This document shows, piece after piece, positions 1 to 8,298 of a DNA stretch of 63,585 bases (the first letter of the stretch is position 1; every line of letters starts with the position of its first letter). The notes beneath the pieces were generated by a model, which was not told where the DNA came from, searched no databases, and was given only the letters and a program-made list of their open reading frames with translations. The translations under genes were made by a program, and so were the position numbers. Source of the DNA: Victivallaceae bacterium (GTDB lineage: Bacteria > Verrucomicrobiota > Lentisphaeria > Victivallales > Victivallaceae); assembly GCA_021647315.1 (NCBI GenBank), contig JAKIUY010000012.1:1-63585 (forward strand). Direction: 5' to 3'.

Positions 1-459
1 TTGTAAGTTAATAAATTAAAATGAAAAAATATAACTTTGGGAATACTTTTTGCAAAGTGACAACCCGCTAAATAAAACGGGACTAGCTCATGTTATCTAC
101 ATTCAAGGTGGGAGCCCCGCACCTAAAGAGAGCTCAAGTAGTACGTCATTTAGGTGCGGGGCGAATAAAAGGTATCAATTTCTATTGCCGCATATCTTTG
201 CTATTTGAGCTTAAATATTCAAATGGGTCAGGAATTCTGAAATTATGTGCTTAGGATTGCACGATTTAGGTAAAATTTTAAGTGAGGTATTACTTTCATG
301 TTACTGGACAAATTTTCATCCGGTTTAGTTAAATTTTCCTGTTTTTTTCTATAAATTAAGATTGTAGGACAGGTGGCTGAACTGTAGATTAGAATTTGCA
401 GATTGTACATTCTTGTTTGTTTGAAATATTAATAGCCTGCAAATTATTAGGATTTATTT
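1..459. other. Intergenic region with one strong inverted repeat
   Basis: No convincing coding sequence in either strand. The main structure is a perfect 14-bp inverted repeat at 114-127 and 149-162 (arms GCCCCGCACCTAAA / TTTAGGTGCGGGGC, 21-nt loop). It is much more GC-rich than its surroundings. It has no T-run, so it looks more like a dispersed hairpin repeat than a clean intrinsic terminator. A weak ribosome binding site (TAGGA, about 448-452) precedes the first gene. Confidence 0.6.
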
Positions 460-1221
460 ATGTTGGATTTTTTACCGGAATATAGTTTATTGCAATGGTG
501 TGTGCTGTGTGGCACGGCCTTGCTGGTTGGGGTTAATAAAACCGGGGTGCCGGGTATTGGCATTATCTGTGTGCCGTTGCTGGCAATGACTTTTCCTGCC
601 CGAATGTCGACTGGGTTGATGTTGCCGATTCTGGCAATGGCCGATATATTTGCTGTCGCCTACTATCGGCGGCATGCCAACTGGAAGATAATCTTGCGGC
701 TGTTGCCGTGGGCTTTGGCTGGAATTGGGGTTGGTGCAATCGTTATTCGTTATATTGATGACCGGAGTTTAAAACCGATTATCGGCATTATTATTCTGGT
801 TCTGCTGGTTTTGAATTATTGTCGGTTGCGTTTTTGGAGCAAAGAGGATCAGATACCTTCGCATTGGGCATTTGCCGCCGCGATGGGATTTTCCGCTGGT
901 TTAACGACGCAGTTGGCCAATGCTGCCGGACCGATAATGGTTATCTATCTGTTATCCATGCGACTGCCGAAGAATGAATATATTGGTACCGGAGCCTGGT
1001 ATTTCCTGATTTTGAACTGGCTGAAAATTCCACTGTTTATCATGGATGGCAGAATAAGTGTTGAATCCGTCAAAGCCGATTTTGCGACGTTGCCGTTTAT
1101 TGCGGTGGGTGCTTTGGCGGGGATTTTGATCCTCAAAAAGTTACCCTTGAAGTGGTTTAACATCATTATTCAGCTGCTGGCAGTAGGAACGGCAATCAAA
1201 CTTGCTATCTCATGGGGTTGA
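460..1221 (+). CDS. TauE/SafE family membrane permease (sulfite/sulfonate exporter-like)
   Basis: Predicted inner-membrane permease of the TauE/SafE family, whose members export sulfite, sulfoacetate or related organosulfur anions. The 253-residue product has the family's usual length and about eight hydrophobic segments in two halves. The first helix region carries a GVNKTGVPGIG-like glycine-rich motif typical of each repeat's start. The second half begins around residue 140 with the FSAGLTTQLANAAGP segment, the family's second conserved signature. The ATG at 460 has a weak AGGA seven bases upstream. It stands alone, followed by a hairpin-rich gap, so its substrate cannot be read from neighbours. 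A link to sulfate released by sulfatases is possible only by inference, since the one sulfatase in the window is a relic. Confidence 0.85.
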   Translation: MLDFLPEYSLLQWCVLCGTALLVGVNKTGVPGIGIICVPLLAMTFPARMSTGLMLPILAMADIFAVAYYRRHANWKIILRLLPWALAGIGVGAIVIRYIDDRSLKPIIGIIILVLLVLNYCRLRFWSKEDQIPSHWAFAAAMGFSAGLTTQLANAAGPIMVIYLLSMRLPKNEYIGTGAWYFLILNWLKIPLFIMDGRISVESVKADFATLPFIAVGALAGILILKKLPLKWFNIIIQLLAVGTAIKLAISWG

Positions 1222-1311
1222 TTTTATCCCACCACAGGGTATTTTATATATAACTTGTTTAGGTTGAATATTAATTTTTATTTTACTTTTTTGCCTAAAT
1301 AGACGGTACTC

Positions 1312-1357
1312 GAAAAGCCTTTTAAATTTTCCGCATCGCGGAAATTAAAGGCTTTTC
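1312..1357. terminator. Long stem-loop after the permease gene
   Basis: An imperfect inverted repeat of about 20 bp: GAAAAGCCTTTTAAATTTTCCGC pairs (with one bulge) with GCGGAAATTAAAGGCTTTTC around a 3-nt loop. The right arm ends in a short T-run, so it could stop transcription of the upstream permease gene. A second smaller dyad (TTTCAAAG/CTTTGAAA) lies at about 1377-1398. It may instead be an inserted hairpin repeat. Confidence 0.5.
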
Positions 1358-1434
1358 TCTGCTCCGTTTGTATTAATTTCAAAGAATTTTCTTTGAAATC
1401 TGAGCATTAAAAATATAGTCAAATAAATGAATTT

Positions 1435-1457
1435 AAAACTACCTATAATGGGTATAA
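1435..1457. repeat. AACTACCYATAATGGGTATAA palindromic motif, copy 1
   Basis: The motif contains the dyad ACCTATAATGGGT and lies 13 bases before the deformylase start codon. A nearly identical copy lies at 54517-54540, upstream of the secreted protein at 54613. In both places a TTTAGGTTGAAT sequence lies further upstream (about 1257 and 54453). This could be an operator, a promoter element (it contains TATAAT) or part of a dispersed repeat. Confidence 0.4.
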
Positions 1458-1470
1458 TTTGGAATAAAAA

Positions 1471-2082
1471 ATGTTTTTCAGAAAAAAACAGGATGTTTAC
1501 CATCGGGTGCATACTTACGGTTCACCGATATTAAATAAAAAGGCTGAATCGGTAAAAAATATCAACGAAGAAATTAATGCTATTGCAACTGAAATGATTG
1601 AGACGATGCTCTGTTTTGACGGTATCGGTCTTGCTGGCCCTCAGGCAGGAGTGGGGCGGAGGATTGTCGCATTCGGTATTCCTGAACATCGCGATGATGA
1701 AGAACAAGCTATCCTTTCGCCTGGAGAAGCTTTGTTGTTGCCGAAAATGCCGTTTGTCATTGTTAATCCGGAAATTACCTGGCGCAGTGATGAAACAGAG
1801 ATCAAAGAGGAAGGGTGTTTGAGTCTGCCGGGGATTTATGGTGAGGTAGAACGTCCTAAAATGGTGACGTTTACAGCTGAAACACTTGACGGTAAAACTA
1901 TTTCATGTGACTGTGACGGTTTGCTGGCACGTTGTGTTCAGCATGAATGTGATCACCTGGACGGCAAACTGTTTATTGAACGTATGACTGAAGAAGAGTT
2001 TGGGATTATTAAACCTAAGTTGAATCGTTTGAAAAAGCGTGGCCGGAAAACTCAATTTATGCGTATTGTCGGAGGAGAATAA
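1471..2082 (+). CDS. def: Peptide deformylase
   Basis: Removes the N-formyl group from nascent polypeptides in the cytosol. All three family motifs are visible: GIGLAGPQAG near residue 52 (motif 1, G-x-G-x-A-x-x-Q), EEGCLSLPG near 114 (motif 2, metal-binding Cys) and QHECDHLDG near 154 (motif 3, two metal His and the catalytic Glu). At 203 residues it is slightly long, because of an insertion of about 15 residues around 72-90, which is common in some lineages. The gene after it begins 4 bases past its stop, with its Shine-Dalgarno sequence inside the last deformylase codons, so the two are translationally close. It may simply be the housekeeping enzyme. Its place at the head of a carrier-protein/ATP-grasp block is worth noting. 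Confidence 0.95.
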   Translation: MFFRKKQDVYHRVHTYGSPILNKKAESVKNINEEINAIATEMIETMLCFDGIGLAGPQAGVGRRIVAFGIPEHRDDEEQAILSPGEALLLPKMPFVIVNPEITWRSDETEIKEEGCLSLPGIYGEVERPKMVTFTAETLDGKTISCDCDGLLARCVQHECDHLDGKLFIERMTEEEFGIIKPKLNRLKKRGRKTQFMRIVGGE

Positions 2083-2086
2083 GGTT

Positions 2087-3037
2087 ATGGAACATAAACC
2101 CCGTAACATGAGTTTTACCACGATATTTATTTCTGTCTGTCGCGGTGTCGGTGATTTTCCGAAATTGATGAATATGGCTCCGTTCCGAGTGGTGCTTCAC
2201 CTCTTTTTTCTTGCGTTTATAATGGCATTGTTTATTACCGGGAGCCGTTCATTTTCTGTTTTTCGTTCGATAAACATGCTGTGCGCTGAAATTGAACAGC
2301 AATGCGGTGATTTTGTGATGAACGAGCATGGATTGCGTCCAGCAATTGAGCCGGATAAAGCGAAAAAGATCTATTCAGCTGACTGTTCTTTCAGGTATTT
2401 TCCCGGTAATGATTTTAAACTTGAAACAATTGAAAAAGATCTGAATAATATCGGGGTGATCTGGAATCCTGGTATTATGTTAATGTGGGTAAAGCAACCG
2501 AATGATAAATATTCAGCTGTTCCGCTGGTCTATCCTGTTCTCAATAACCAATGGGGGGGATTTGATCTTATTAAACGAATATCTGATGCCTCTTCTCTGA
2601 GCACTGCCGAATTAGCGGATTATGTGAAAAACAAGGGGAATCCACAGGGGCCGTTTAATATGAAATTTTCCCAGCGCGGTATTGAAGCAGCACGTCCGGC
2701 AATTAAGTTTTATACCGCGGTAATTATTTTTATTGCTTTTTTCGGACAGATTTTTTCCCAGGCACTGTTGTTTACGGTAATTTATTCAATGATATTTGCT
2801 TTTGTCGGCGGCGGCAGGATTAGAACTTTAAAATTCAGACAGATTTTTGCGGTCGGTACATATTGTACTTTTCCGGCAATCTTTATTGCCTCATTTTTTC
2901 CGGCATTACGGTTGCCTTTTGATTACCAAACAGTATTTTTATTCGCTTTCCTGATATATCTGGTTGTTGTGTTTAATTTTCTGCAACGTTTTTTAGCTGC
3001 CACTGAAGCAATAGCAAAAGAGATAACAGGTAAATAA
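2087..3037 (+). CDS. Multi-pass membrane protein, DUF1189-like architecture
   Basis: Unrecognised integral membrane protein of 316 residues. The ATG at 2087 is chosen over the upstream in-frame start at 2039 because GGAGGA (2071-2076) is well placed for it and the longer form would overlap deformylase. One hydrophobic helix near residues 28-48 is followed by a roughly 150-residue, probably extracytoplasmic, domain with two early cysteines. Four hydrophobic helices then fill residues 205-305. One helix, an outer domain and a C-terminal helical bundle resemble the DUF1189 family, but I cannot show homology. Function is unknown. It sits between deformylase and the CDC123-like gene with a tight upstream junction, suggesting shared transcription. 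Confidence 0.75.
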   Translation: MEHKPRNMSFTTIFISVCRGVGDFPKLMNMAPFRVVLHLFFLAFIMALFITGSRSFSVFRSINMLCAEIEQQCGDFVMNEHGLRPAIEPDKAKKIYSADCSFRYFPGNDFKLETIEKDLNNIGVIWNPGIMLMWVKQPNDKYSAVPLVYPVLNNQWGGFDLIKRISDASSLSTAELADYVKNKGNPQGPFNMKFSQRGIEAARPAIKFYTAVIIFIAFFGQIFSQALLFTVIYSMIFAFVGGGRIRTLKFRQIFAVGTYCTFPAIFIASFFPALRLPFDYQTVFLFAFLIYLVVVFNFLQRFLAATEAIAKEITGK

Positions 3038-3097
3038 AATGATTTTGTCACAAATAATTCTGTCACAAAAAATGTGCTTTAAACAGGAATTTTTATT

Positions 3098-3814
3098 ATG
3101 ACTAAAAAAAATGAATTTTGCCGGATGCCGGTTTGGTATCCTGATTTTTCCGCGTTTGCTTTTATGACTTCTTTTGTTAAATTGAATGATGATGAAATTG
3201 CCGCGCTGGGGGAGGGGGTTACCAGTGGTCCACGGGTTAAAGATGTTATAAAACGGATGAAACAACCGATGCATTTTATTCCCGGGAATAGTTTTGTTTC
3301 GGTCGATTTGGTGGCTCCCACGGACACGGAACGTTTTAAGCATAAACGTGGAGCGGTACATTCAGCTCGTAGCGCATGGAAATATCTTGCTCTTAGTGAG
3401 AAAGTGCGCCAGAGTGCGCAGGCTGGCGACGTACAATATGTCTGCATGCGTCCGTTCCGGCGGATGAATCAGACCCGTGAATTCAGATTGTTTGTCCATA
3501 AACGTGAACTGAAAGCGATGAGTCAGTATTGCCTGATCCGTCATTTTCGTCGTTTGGATAGTGTTCAGGGAAAATATTGGGAAATGGCTAAACTGTTTAT
3601 CGAAGAGATTGCCTGGCTGTTACCCACCGAAAATATTGTGGTGGATATCTATTTTACTTCTGAAAGCGATATACTGTTAATTGATTTTAATCAGTGGGGT
3701 GAATGCAAGCCGTTGATGTTACACTCCTGGGATCAGGACTGGGATGAAGAGCTTGGCCCGTTAATGATGCCGCCACCGACAAAAATCAGTGGTGATGTAA
3801 ATGTGTCGTTCTAA
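3098..3814 (+). CDS. CDC123/D123-clade ATP-grasp protein
   Basis: A 238-residue bacterial member of the family of eukaryotic CDC123 (D123), which has an ATP-grasp fold and assists eIF2 assembly. Recognition rests on the ordered family motifs. The N-terminal part has a WYPDFSAFAFMTSFVKL stretch like the F-x-x-W-Y...S-x-I/V-x-L start of D123. RPFRRMNQTREFRLFVHKR near residue 121 matches the R-x-W/F...SREFRCFV-x-x-x-x-L segment. IDFNQWGECKPLMLHSW near 196 matches the metal-binding IDFNP-x-G-x-x-x-x-PLLF-x-W end motif. The eukaryotic PKLNWSSPKD stretch appears only as SVDLVAPTD. Bacterial CDC123-like ATP-grasps have been proposed to ligate amino acids or modify proteins. Here the next genes are a carrier protein, an acyltransferase and a flavoenzyme, so a role in a small biosynthetic pathway is inferred. 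Confidence 0.8.
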   Translation: MTKKNEFCRMPVWYPDFSAFAFMTSFVKLNDDEIAALGEGVTSGPRVKDVIKRMKQPMHFIPGNSFVSVDLVAPTDTERFKHKRGAVHSARSAWKYLALSEKVRQSAQAGDVQYVCMRPFRRMNQTREFRLFVHKRELKAMSQYCLIRHFRRLDSVQGKYWEMAKLFIEEIAWLLPTENIVVDIYFTSESDILLIDFNQWGECKPLMLHSWDQDWDEELGPLMMPPPTKISGDVNVSF

Positions 3815-3854
3815 AAAAAGCTTCTGTAACTGCCTCGACAAAGAGAAATAAATT

Positions 3855-4100
3855 ATGAATATAGATAATGTATCATCCCGGTTGCGAGAGGAGATAGCAC
3901 TCGTTGCCGGTATTGTCGGCGACGAGGTCAACATTGAATTGTCACTGACTGATAATGGCGTTAATTCCTTGGGCTTTGTTGAACTGATGCTGGCAATTGA
4001 ACAGCAATTCGGGGTAAAACTTATGGACAGCGGTTTAAACCGGGAAGATCTCGCTTCAGTTACCGCTTTGGCTGAAAAAATTATTCAATTGGCAGAGTAA
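3855..4100 (+). CDS. Acyl carrier protein-like phosphopantetheine carrier
   Basis: An 81-residue carrier protein. The N-D-x-G-x-N-S-L-G-F-V-E-L motif near residues 32-44 places the serine that would receive 4'-phosphopantetheine in an NSLGF context. This differs from the GxDSL of housekeeping fatty-acid ACP and is typical of stand-alone carriers in secondary pathways. The following helix (ELMLAIEQQFGVKL) and final helix fit the four-helix fold. It starts 40 bases after the CDC123-like gene and precedes a condensation-type acyltransferase, the usual partner of such carriers. It should hold an acyl or aminoacyl thioester. No acyl-AMP ligase or phosphopantetheinyl transferase is in the window. 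Confidence 0.88.
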   Translation: MNIDNVSSRLREEIALVAGIVGDEVNIELSLTDNGVNSLGFVELMLAIEQQFGVKLMDSGLNREDLASVTALAEKIIQLAE

Positions 4101-4203
4101 ATATTGAACTGATTTTTTTCTCTGTGAAGCTCTGTAGTTCTTTGCGATACTCCGTGGAATGGTTTTTCTTTGAACATAACTGATATTGAATATTCAACGA
4201 TAT

Positions 4204-5514
4204 ATGATTTTTACCCATAAATATTATTTGAACGGCATGGACTGGGTTAACAGTGCATTGCATCACCAATGTCGTAAAACGCCGGCTGGCGGTAATAGTT
4301 TTCTCATCGCCTTGGAGCTCCAAGGTGTAGTTGAAGTGCGTGACGCTGAAAAAATGGTCAAATCGCTACAAGCGTTGAGCCCAATGCTGAATAGTTCTCG
4401 TACTCGTCAGTGGTTCCATCTTGCACCTTACTGGAAATTCAGTAAATCTTCATCGTTGCCAGAGTTTAGCTATATTTCGGCAACATCTGAAACTGAGCTG
4501 ATTGAACATTGTGAAGCTTTTATAAATCGACCATTTCGCATCAAAAATGAACATCTGGCGATTCATTTTATTGTTACTGTTACGGATGCTAAGACGCTGG
4601 TGTGCTTTAAATTTGATCATCGACTGTTTGATGGTCGTGGTGGTGAAATTTTACTGAATAAAATAAATGCTGCCTGGGAGGTCGACGGCTTGGTTGAATG
4701 TCTGGAACCTGATTGTTGTTCACCTCAACTGACTGACTGGAGTCCGAAGTTTGACTCCGGGAAAAAGGTTAACCGATGGTTTCGGGATTTGAAGCAGTAT
4801 GGTCGTCCATATACCTTTACCGGTGATAATAATAAATACGATACTGCTTCAAACAAGTTTAGACTTTTATCTTTCTCTGCAACGGAAAGCTCGGCAATAT
4901 TCCAGCATGCTGAACAACGCCTTGGTCCTTATATGAATACCCCCTATTTGGCGGCTGCAGTTTGTTATGCGTTAGGGCAGCTGTGCAAAGAGCGTGGTTA
5001 TAGTGATGATGAAAGAATTTTACTGCCGATGACAGTTGATCTGCGTGATAGCCGTATTGGTAATGAAGTACTGTTTTTTAATCAATGGAGTCTGGCGCCG
5101 TTCGTTATCCCTATTGCAGAAACAGCTGACTTTGAACCGTTAGCTGATGAGTTTAAACGCCAGTTTATCGATTTTTCCCGCAGTGGCTTTATGCAGGATA
5201 TCCGTAATGCAAATTTACTGACCAGGATTATGCCGTTACCGATTTTTTCCCGAATGTCCGAGGAAATATTTGCTGGTACCGCCGGAAGTTGTTCCTATGC
5301 ATTTATCCCTGAATCAAGTTTTAAATCAGCCACATTTATCGGTAGACCGGTTAATGGATTATTTCACCTGCCGCTGATGCCGCCGGAACCGGGCGTGGGA
5401 ATTTTTATGACAACTTATCGTGGTCAATTGACCGTAACTATTTCATACCGCGATGGTGTGTTAAAGAACCGCGAAGTAGATTTTCTCGTCACGCAACTAA
5501 AAGAGCTCTTATAA
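4204..5514 (+). CDS. Condensation-domain/WS-DGAT-type acyltransferase
   Basis: A 436-residue protein of the CoA/carrier-dependent acyltransferase superfamily (chloramphenicol acetyltransferase fold; nonribosomal-peptide condensation domains, PapA and wax-ester synthases). The catalytic signature appears as DHRLFDGRGGE near residue 141, corresponding to H-H-x-x-x-D-G with the second His and the Asp-Gly kept. The C-terminal GQLTVTISYRDG segment resembles the late beta-strand region of condensation domains. The ATG at 4204 is preferred to a TTG at 4186, though neither has a clear ribosome binding site; a third possibility is the ATG at 4237. The gene abuts the flavoenzyme gene (stop codon followed directly by ATG). 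It probably transfers the acyl group on the neighbouring carrier protein to an amine or alcohol. The acceptor is unknown. Confidence 0.75.
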   Translation: MIFTHKYYLNGMDWVNSALHHQCRKTPAGGNSFLIALELQGVVEVRDAEKMVKSLQALSPMLNSSRTRQWFHLAPYWKFSKSSSLPEFSYISATSETELIEHCEAFINRPFRIKNEHLAIHFIVTVTDAKTLVCFKFDHRLFDGRGGEILLNKINAAWEVDGLVECLEPDCCSPQLTDWSPKFDSGKKVNRWFRDLKQYGRPYTFTGDNNKYDTASNKFRLLSFSATESSAIFQHAEQRLGPYMNTPYLAAAVCYALGQLCKERGYSDDERILLPMTVDLRDSRIGNEVLFFNQWSLAPFVIPIAETADFEPLADEFKRQFIDFSRSGFMQDIRNANLLTRIMPLPIFSRMSEEIFAGTAGSCSYAFIPESSFKSATFIGRPVNGLFHLPLMPPEPGVGIFMTTYRGQLTVTISYRDGVLKNREVDFLVTQLKELL

Positions 5515-6729
5515 ATGCAGAATAATTTATTCAATTGTGATGTTTTAGTTGTCGGGGCAGGGGCTGCTGGCTGTGCCGCTGCTGTTACTGCGGCTGAAAA
5601 TTGCTGTTCGACGTTGTTAATCGATCGCTGTTCAAGCCTGGGTGGAACCTACAGGGCTGCCAGACTTAACACGGTTTGTGGACTTTACCTGAGCCATGCT
5701 GATGATAATACTCTCAAAATATTACCGAGTAAGTTTATTGAACGTTGGTTGAGTAGAGTTCAGACACATGACAAATCATTTATGCCGCGCCGCGCAGGAC
5801 GGCTCTATACCGCTCCTTGTAACAGTGAGCTGATGACAGTAGTTTTGGTAGAGGCAATAGCAGAACAGTCAAAACATCTGACCTATCTGCCGAGCATGGA
5901 ATTAAATTCAGTTACTCTTGCCGGTAACAGTATCACTGAACTGAATGCGGTAATGGCAGATGGTAATATTTTAACGATCAGACCAAAGACAGTGATAGAT
6001 TGTTCAGGCAGTGGCGCGATAATAAAATATTGTCAACATGCTGAACATGGAGGGCGAAAGTCTCTTGAGCCGAGAATGTATAACTCCGACATGAGCACCT
6101 TAGCCGCGATCCATTTTACCTTGGATAATTGTCAATACAGTGAAATGCTCTCATTAAAGACTACGTATGAATTGTCATGTTTGGCAAAAGAGTCCGGATG
6201 TCCAGCTTACTGGCGATTTGTTGTTCTGCGAAATGGAGAGAATAACAATGAAATTAACGGTTGGTTTAATTTTCCGTCGAAGTTATTTAATTCAGCAGTT
6301 GAAGTGAAAACTGAAATTTGTTCAATGTTCGAATTGTTACGTGAGCGAATGATTGAATTTAAATCTACCCAGCTGAGGTGGAGTGGCGATGAAATATGTC
6401 TGCGTGATGCTCCGGTAATTGATGGTATGAACTGTTTGACTGCTGCTGATATTATTAATGGTATAAAACAGGCAGATGCAACGTTATGCGGTAGCTGGCC
6501 GATTGAATTATGGGACGTAACAAAAGGGCAGCAACTTATCTATCCACCAATCAATGATTACTACAATATTACTGACGATTGTCTGAAATCCGCATTTTGT
6601 TCCAATCTGTTCGCCGCCGGTAAAGGAGTAGCAGCAACTCCCGAAGCTCAAGCAGCAATCAGAGTAACCGGTTTAGCATTCGCCACCGGAGAACGCGCCG
6701 CAATGTTGGCAAGCAAGTTTTTAAATTAA
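5515..6729 (+). CDS. FAD-dependent oxidoreductase
   Basis: A 404-residue flavoprotein. The N-terminal Rossmann motif VVGAGAAGCAAAV (residues about 11-23) and acidic end of the second strand (LLIDR) bind FAD. The C-terminal FAAGKGVAATPEAQAAIRVTG segment is typical of the FAD_oxidored (PF12831-like) group, whose reactions vary. Cysteines are frequent, with no obvious metal cluster motif. The start codon follows directly after the acyltransferase stop, so the two are almost certainly co-translated. It is the last gene of the block that starts with deformylase, and 160 bases later the coding strand changes. Oxidation or desaturation of a carrier-bound or condensed product is the natural inference. 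The substrate cannot be told from sequence. Confidence 0.85.
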   Translation: MQNNLFNCDVLVVGAGAAGCAAAVTAAENCCSTLLIDRCSSLGGTYRAARLNTVCGLYLSHADDNTLKILPSKFIERWLSRVQTHDKSFMPRRAGRLYTAPCNSELMTVVLVEAIAEQSKHLTYLPSMELNSVTLAGNSITELNAVMADGNILTIRPKTVIDCSGSGAIIKYCQHAEHGGRKSLEPRMYNSDMSTLAAIHFTLDNCQYSEMLSLKTTYELSCLAKESGCPAYWRFVVLRNGENNNEINGWFNFPSKLFNSAVEVKTEICSMFELLRERMIEFKSTQLRWSGDEICLRDAPVIDGMNCLTAADIINGIKQADATLCGSWPIELWDVTKGQQLIYPPINDYYNITDDCLKSAFCSNLFAAGKGVAATPEAQAAIRVTGLAFATGERAAMLASKFLN

Positions 6730-6889
6730 AAGATTTGGCAGAATGATTTTCTAAAGAATAAAACAAATACATTTATTGCTTAAAAATGATGTCTTCTGTC
6801 AAATACAGTAAACTCATATTAGCTTAACCCCCATCCGCCTTTCCCGACCAAGTATACCTGTCGTGTTAAACGCTTGAAGAGAAAACTTA

Positions 6890-7117
6890 TCAGTCTTTGC
6901 GTACTTTTCCTAGTTTTTTGCTACCCAAAACTGCAACACCCTGAAGCATGCGGCAGAGTTCTCCAAGATCTTCAAATTTCAGAACAGACAGAATTCCGCT
7001 GTTTTGGAGTTTTTTCAATGCATTTTTAATCTCTTTTTCGGTATGAAGTAGCAACGAAGTTAAGATGCCATCAGTTAAAATTCGGTAACTGTGATCGTTA
7101 GATTCGGCTCTGAGCAC
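6890..7117 (-). CDS. Small hypothetical protein downstream of thioredoxin
   Basis: A possible 75-residue protein starting with GTG, with no visible ribosome binding site. The composition is protein-like, with amphipathic helices (TEKEIKNALKKLQNSG and FEDLGELCRML), but I recognise no family. The same reading frame stays open upstream without a stop as far as the thioredoxin TAG stop, so this could be a thioredoxin tail cut off by a nonsense change, a readthrough extension or a degenerate gene. Coding status is uncertain. Confidence 0.35.
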   Translation of the reverse strand: MLRAESNDHSYRILTDGILTSLLLHTEKEIKNALKKLQNSGILSVLKFEDLGELCRMLQGVAVLGSKKLGKVRKD

Positions 7118-7180
7118 GTTTCTGATGCGATTTATGTTAGACAGTTCACTCTCATTCTGTCGGATTTTTAGATAAAGGTA

Positions 7181-7501
7181 CTATTTATACGCGGCTTTGA
7201 TGGCATTGACTAGCGTTTGCTGATCTTTTACGCCGATAAATTCATTGACTTTTTTGCCGTCTTTCAGAATGAATATTGCCGGAATTGTCCGGATGGCATA
7301 TTCGGTTGATAGTTGTGGTGATTCATCAACGTTGACCTTTGCGACAATAGCATCGTCGCCGATCTCTTCGGCTACCTTGTCTAGAATTGGTCCCAGCATT
7401 CTGCACGGTCCACACCATTCAGCCCAGAAATCAACTAGGGTTACGCCTGATGCGACGGTAGCTGCGAAATTTTCAGAATTCAAATGTTTTACTTCACTCA
7501 T
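7181..7501 (-). CDS. trxA: Thioredoxin
   Basis: A 106-residue single-domain cytosolic thioredoxin, the standard length. The active site WCGPC lies at about residues 29-33 within FWAEWCGPCRML. The cis-proline loop TIPAIFILKDGKKV near 73 and the conserved Asp/Lys around the fold are intact. It reduces protein disulfides using electrons from thioredoxin reductase, which is not in this window. AAGGA precedes the ATG by eight bases. The gene is convergent with the FAD oxidoreductase and divergent from the anchored coiled-coil gene at 7754. The frame remains open past its TAG stop into the small ORF ending at 6890. Confidence 0.97.
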   Translation of the reverse strand: MSEVKHLNSENFAATVASGVTLVDFWAEWCGPCRMLGPILDKVAEEIGDDAIVAKVNVDESPQLSTEYAIRTIPAIFILKDGKKVNEFIGVKDQQTLVNAIKAAYK

Positions 7502-7753
7502 AATATTTTTCCTTTTTTGGGTTAAACGAGTCTAGCTGTTAATAATACAATATAACCATTTTATTATATAATCAAATAATTAAGTAATAAAATAGATGTT
7601 TTTTTTTATCTAAACAGACTCGTGTAAAATAGTCATACTGCGTGTAACGGATGATTAACAGTTGTTTTTTATACGAAAAAGTTGCAATCTGTCGCTGTTA
7701 AGTTATTATTAATAGTAGAGAGAGAAATATAGTTAATTTATGGAGGAAGAGTT

Positions 7754-8293
7754 ATGACAGGACTGCAATTTGATATGCTGATTGGTGTTATCTGTGTTAT
7801 GGTGCTGATAAATTTGGTGATGCTGATTGTTTTTATTCTTGAAGCTGGCAAGATCGGCAGAATGTTTGATGAACTGGAGAAATTCAAAGTTGCCAATAAT
7901 GCTGAGATGAACAGTATGGTCTGGCATGAAAAGAAACTGGAAGGTGAGGTTTCGGAAATAATTCTCGAATTACGGCGGACAAATAAACTGCTTTATGAAA
8001 TGCGCGGTGCAGGGGTAACGGATTTTATTCAGGAATACCACGACTCTGATGTGTTTAGACAGGATCGGGCAGATAAGTTTAAAACCCACATGCATGACAT
8101 AAAAGAAGAAGCGATTAAAGATAATGCCGAAAACAATACGCCTAGAGGTATTCCTGATATTGATGCTTTGAAGAAAACACCGGTAATAAGTCGCAAAAAT
8201 AAAATTATTAAACGGGCTGAATTGATGAAAAAGCTTGCCGGAAAGAGTGTGCATGGTGAAAACTTGGTTCAGAAAATGCTTGGCGGTGAGTAG
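7754..8293 (+). CDS. Membrane-anchored coiled-coil protein of unknown function
   Basis: A 179-residue protein I cannot assign. One strong N-terminal transmembrane helix (residues about 9-32, rich in V, I, L and M) is followed by a charged, probably cytoplasmic helical region. Residues 35-80 have a heptad-like pattern suggesting a coiled coil, and the last third is basic (ISRKNKIIKRAELMKKL). The ribosome binding site TGGAGGAAGAG is strong. It is divergent from trxA and its stop lies six bases from the convergent alanine racemase stop. The layout resembles small envelope scaffold proteins, but no function is claimed. Confidence 0.75.
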   Translation: MTGLQFDMLIGVICVMVLINLVMLIVFILEAGKIGRMFDELEKFKVANNAEMNSMVWHEKKLEGEVSEIILELRRTNKLLYEMRGAGVTDFIQEYHDSDVFRQDRADKFKTHMHDIKEEAIKDNAENNTPRGIPDIDALKKTPVISRKNKIIKRAELMKKLAGKSVHGENLVQKMLGGE

Positions 8294-8298
8294 GTTAA

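Noticed and set aside
2039-2086. Upstream in-frame start for the membrane protein
   Set aside because: It would overlap the deformylase end and has no ribosome binding site, whereas GGAGGA is correctly placed for the ATG at 2087.
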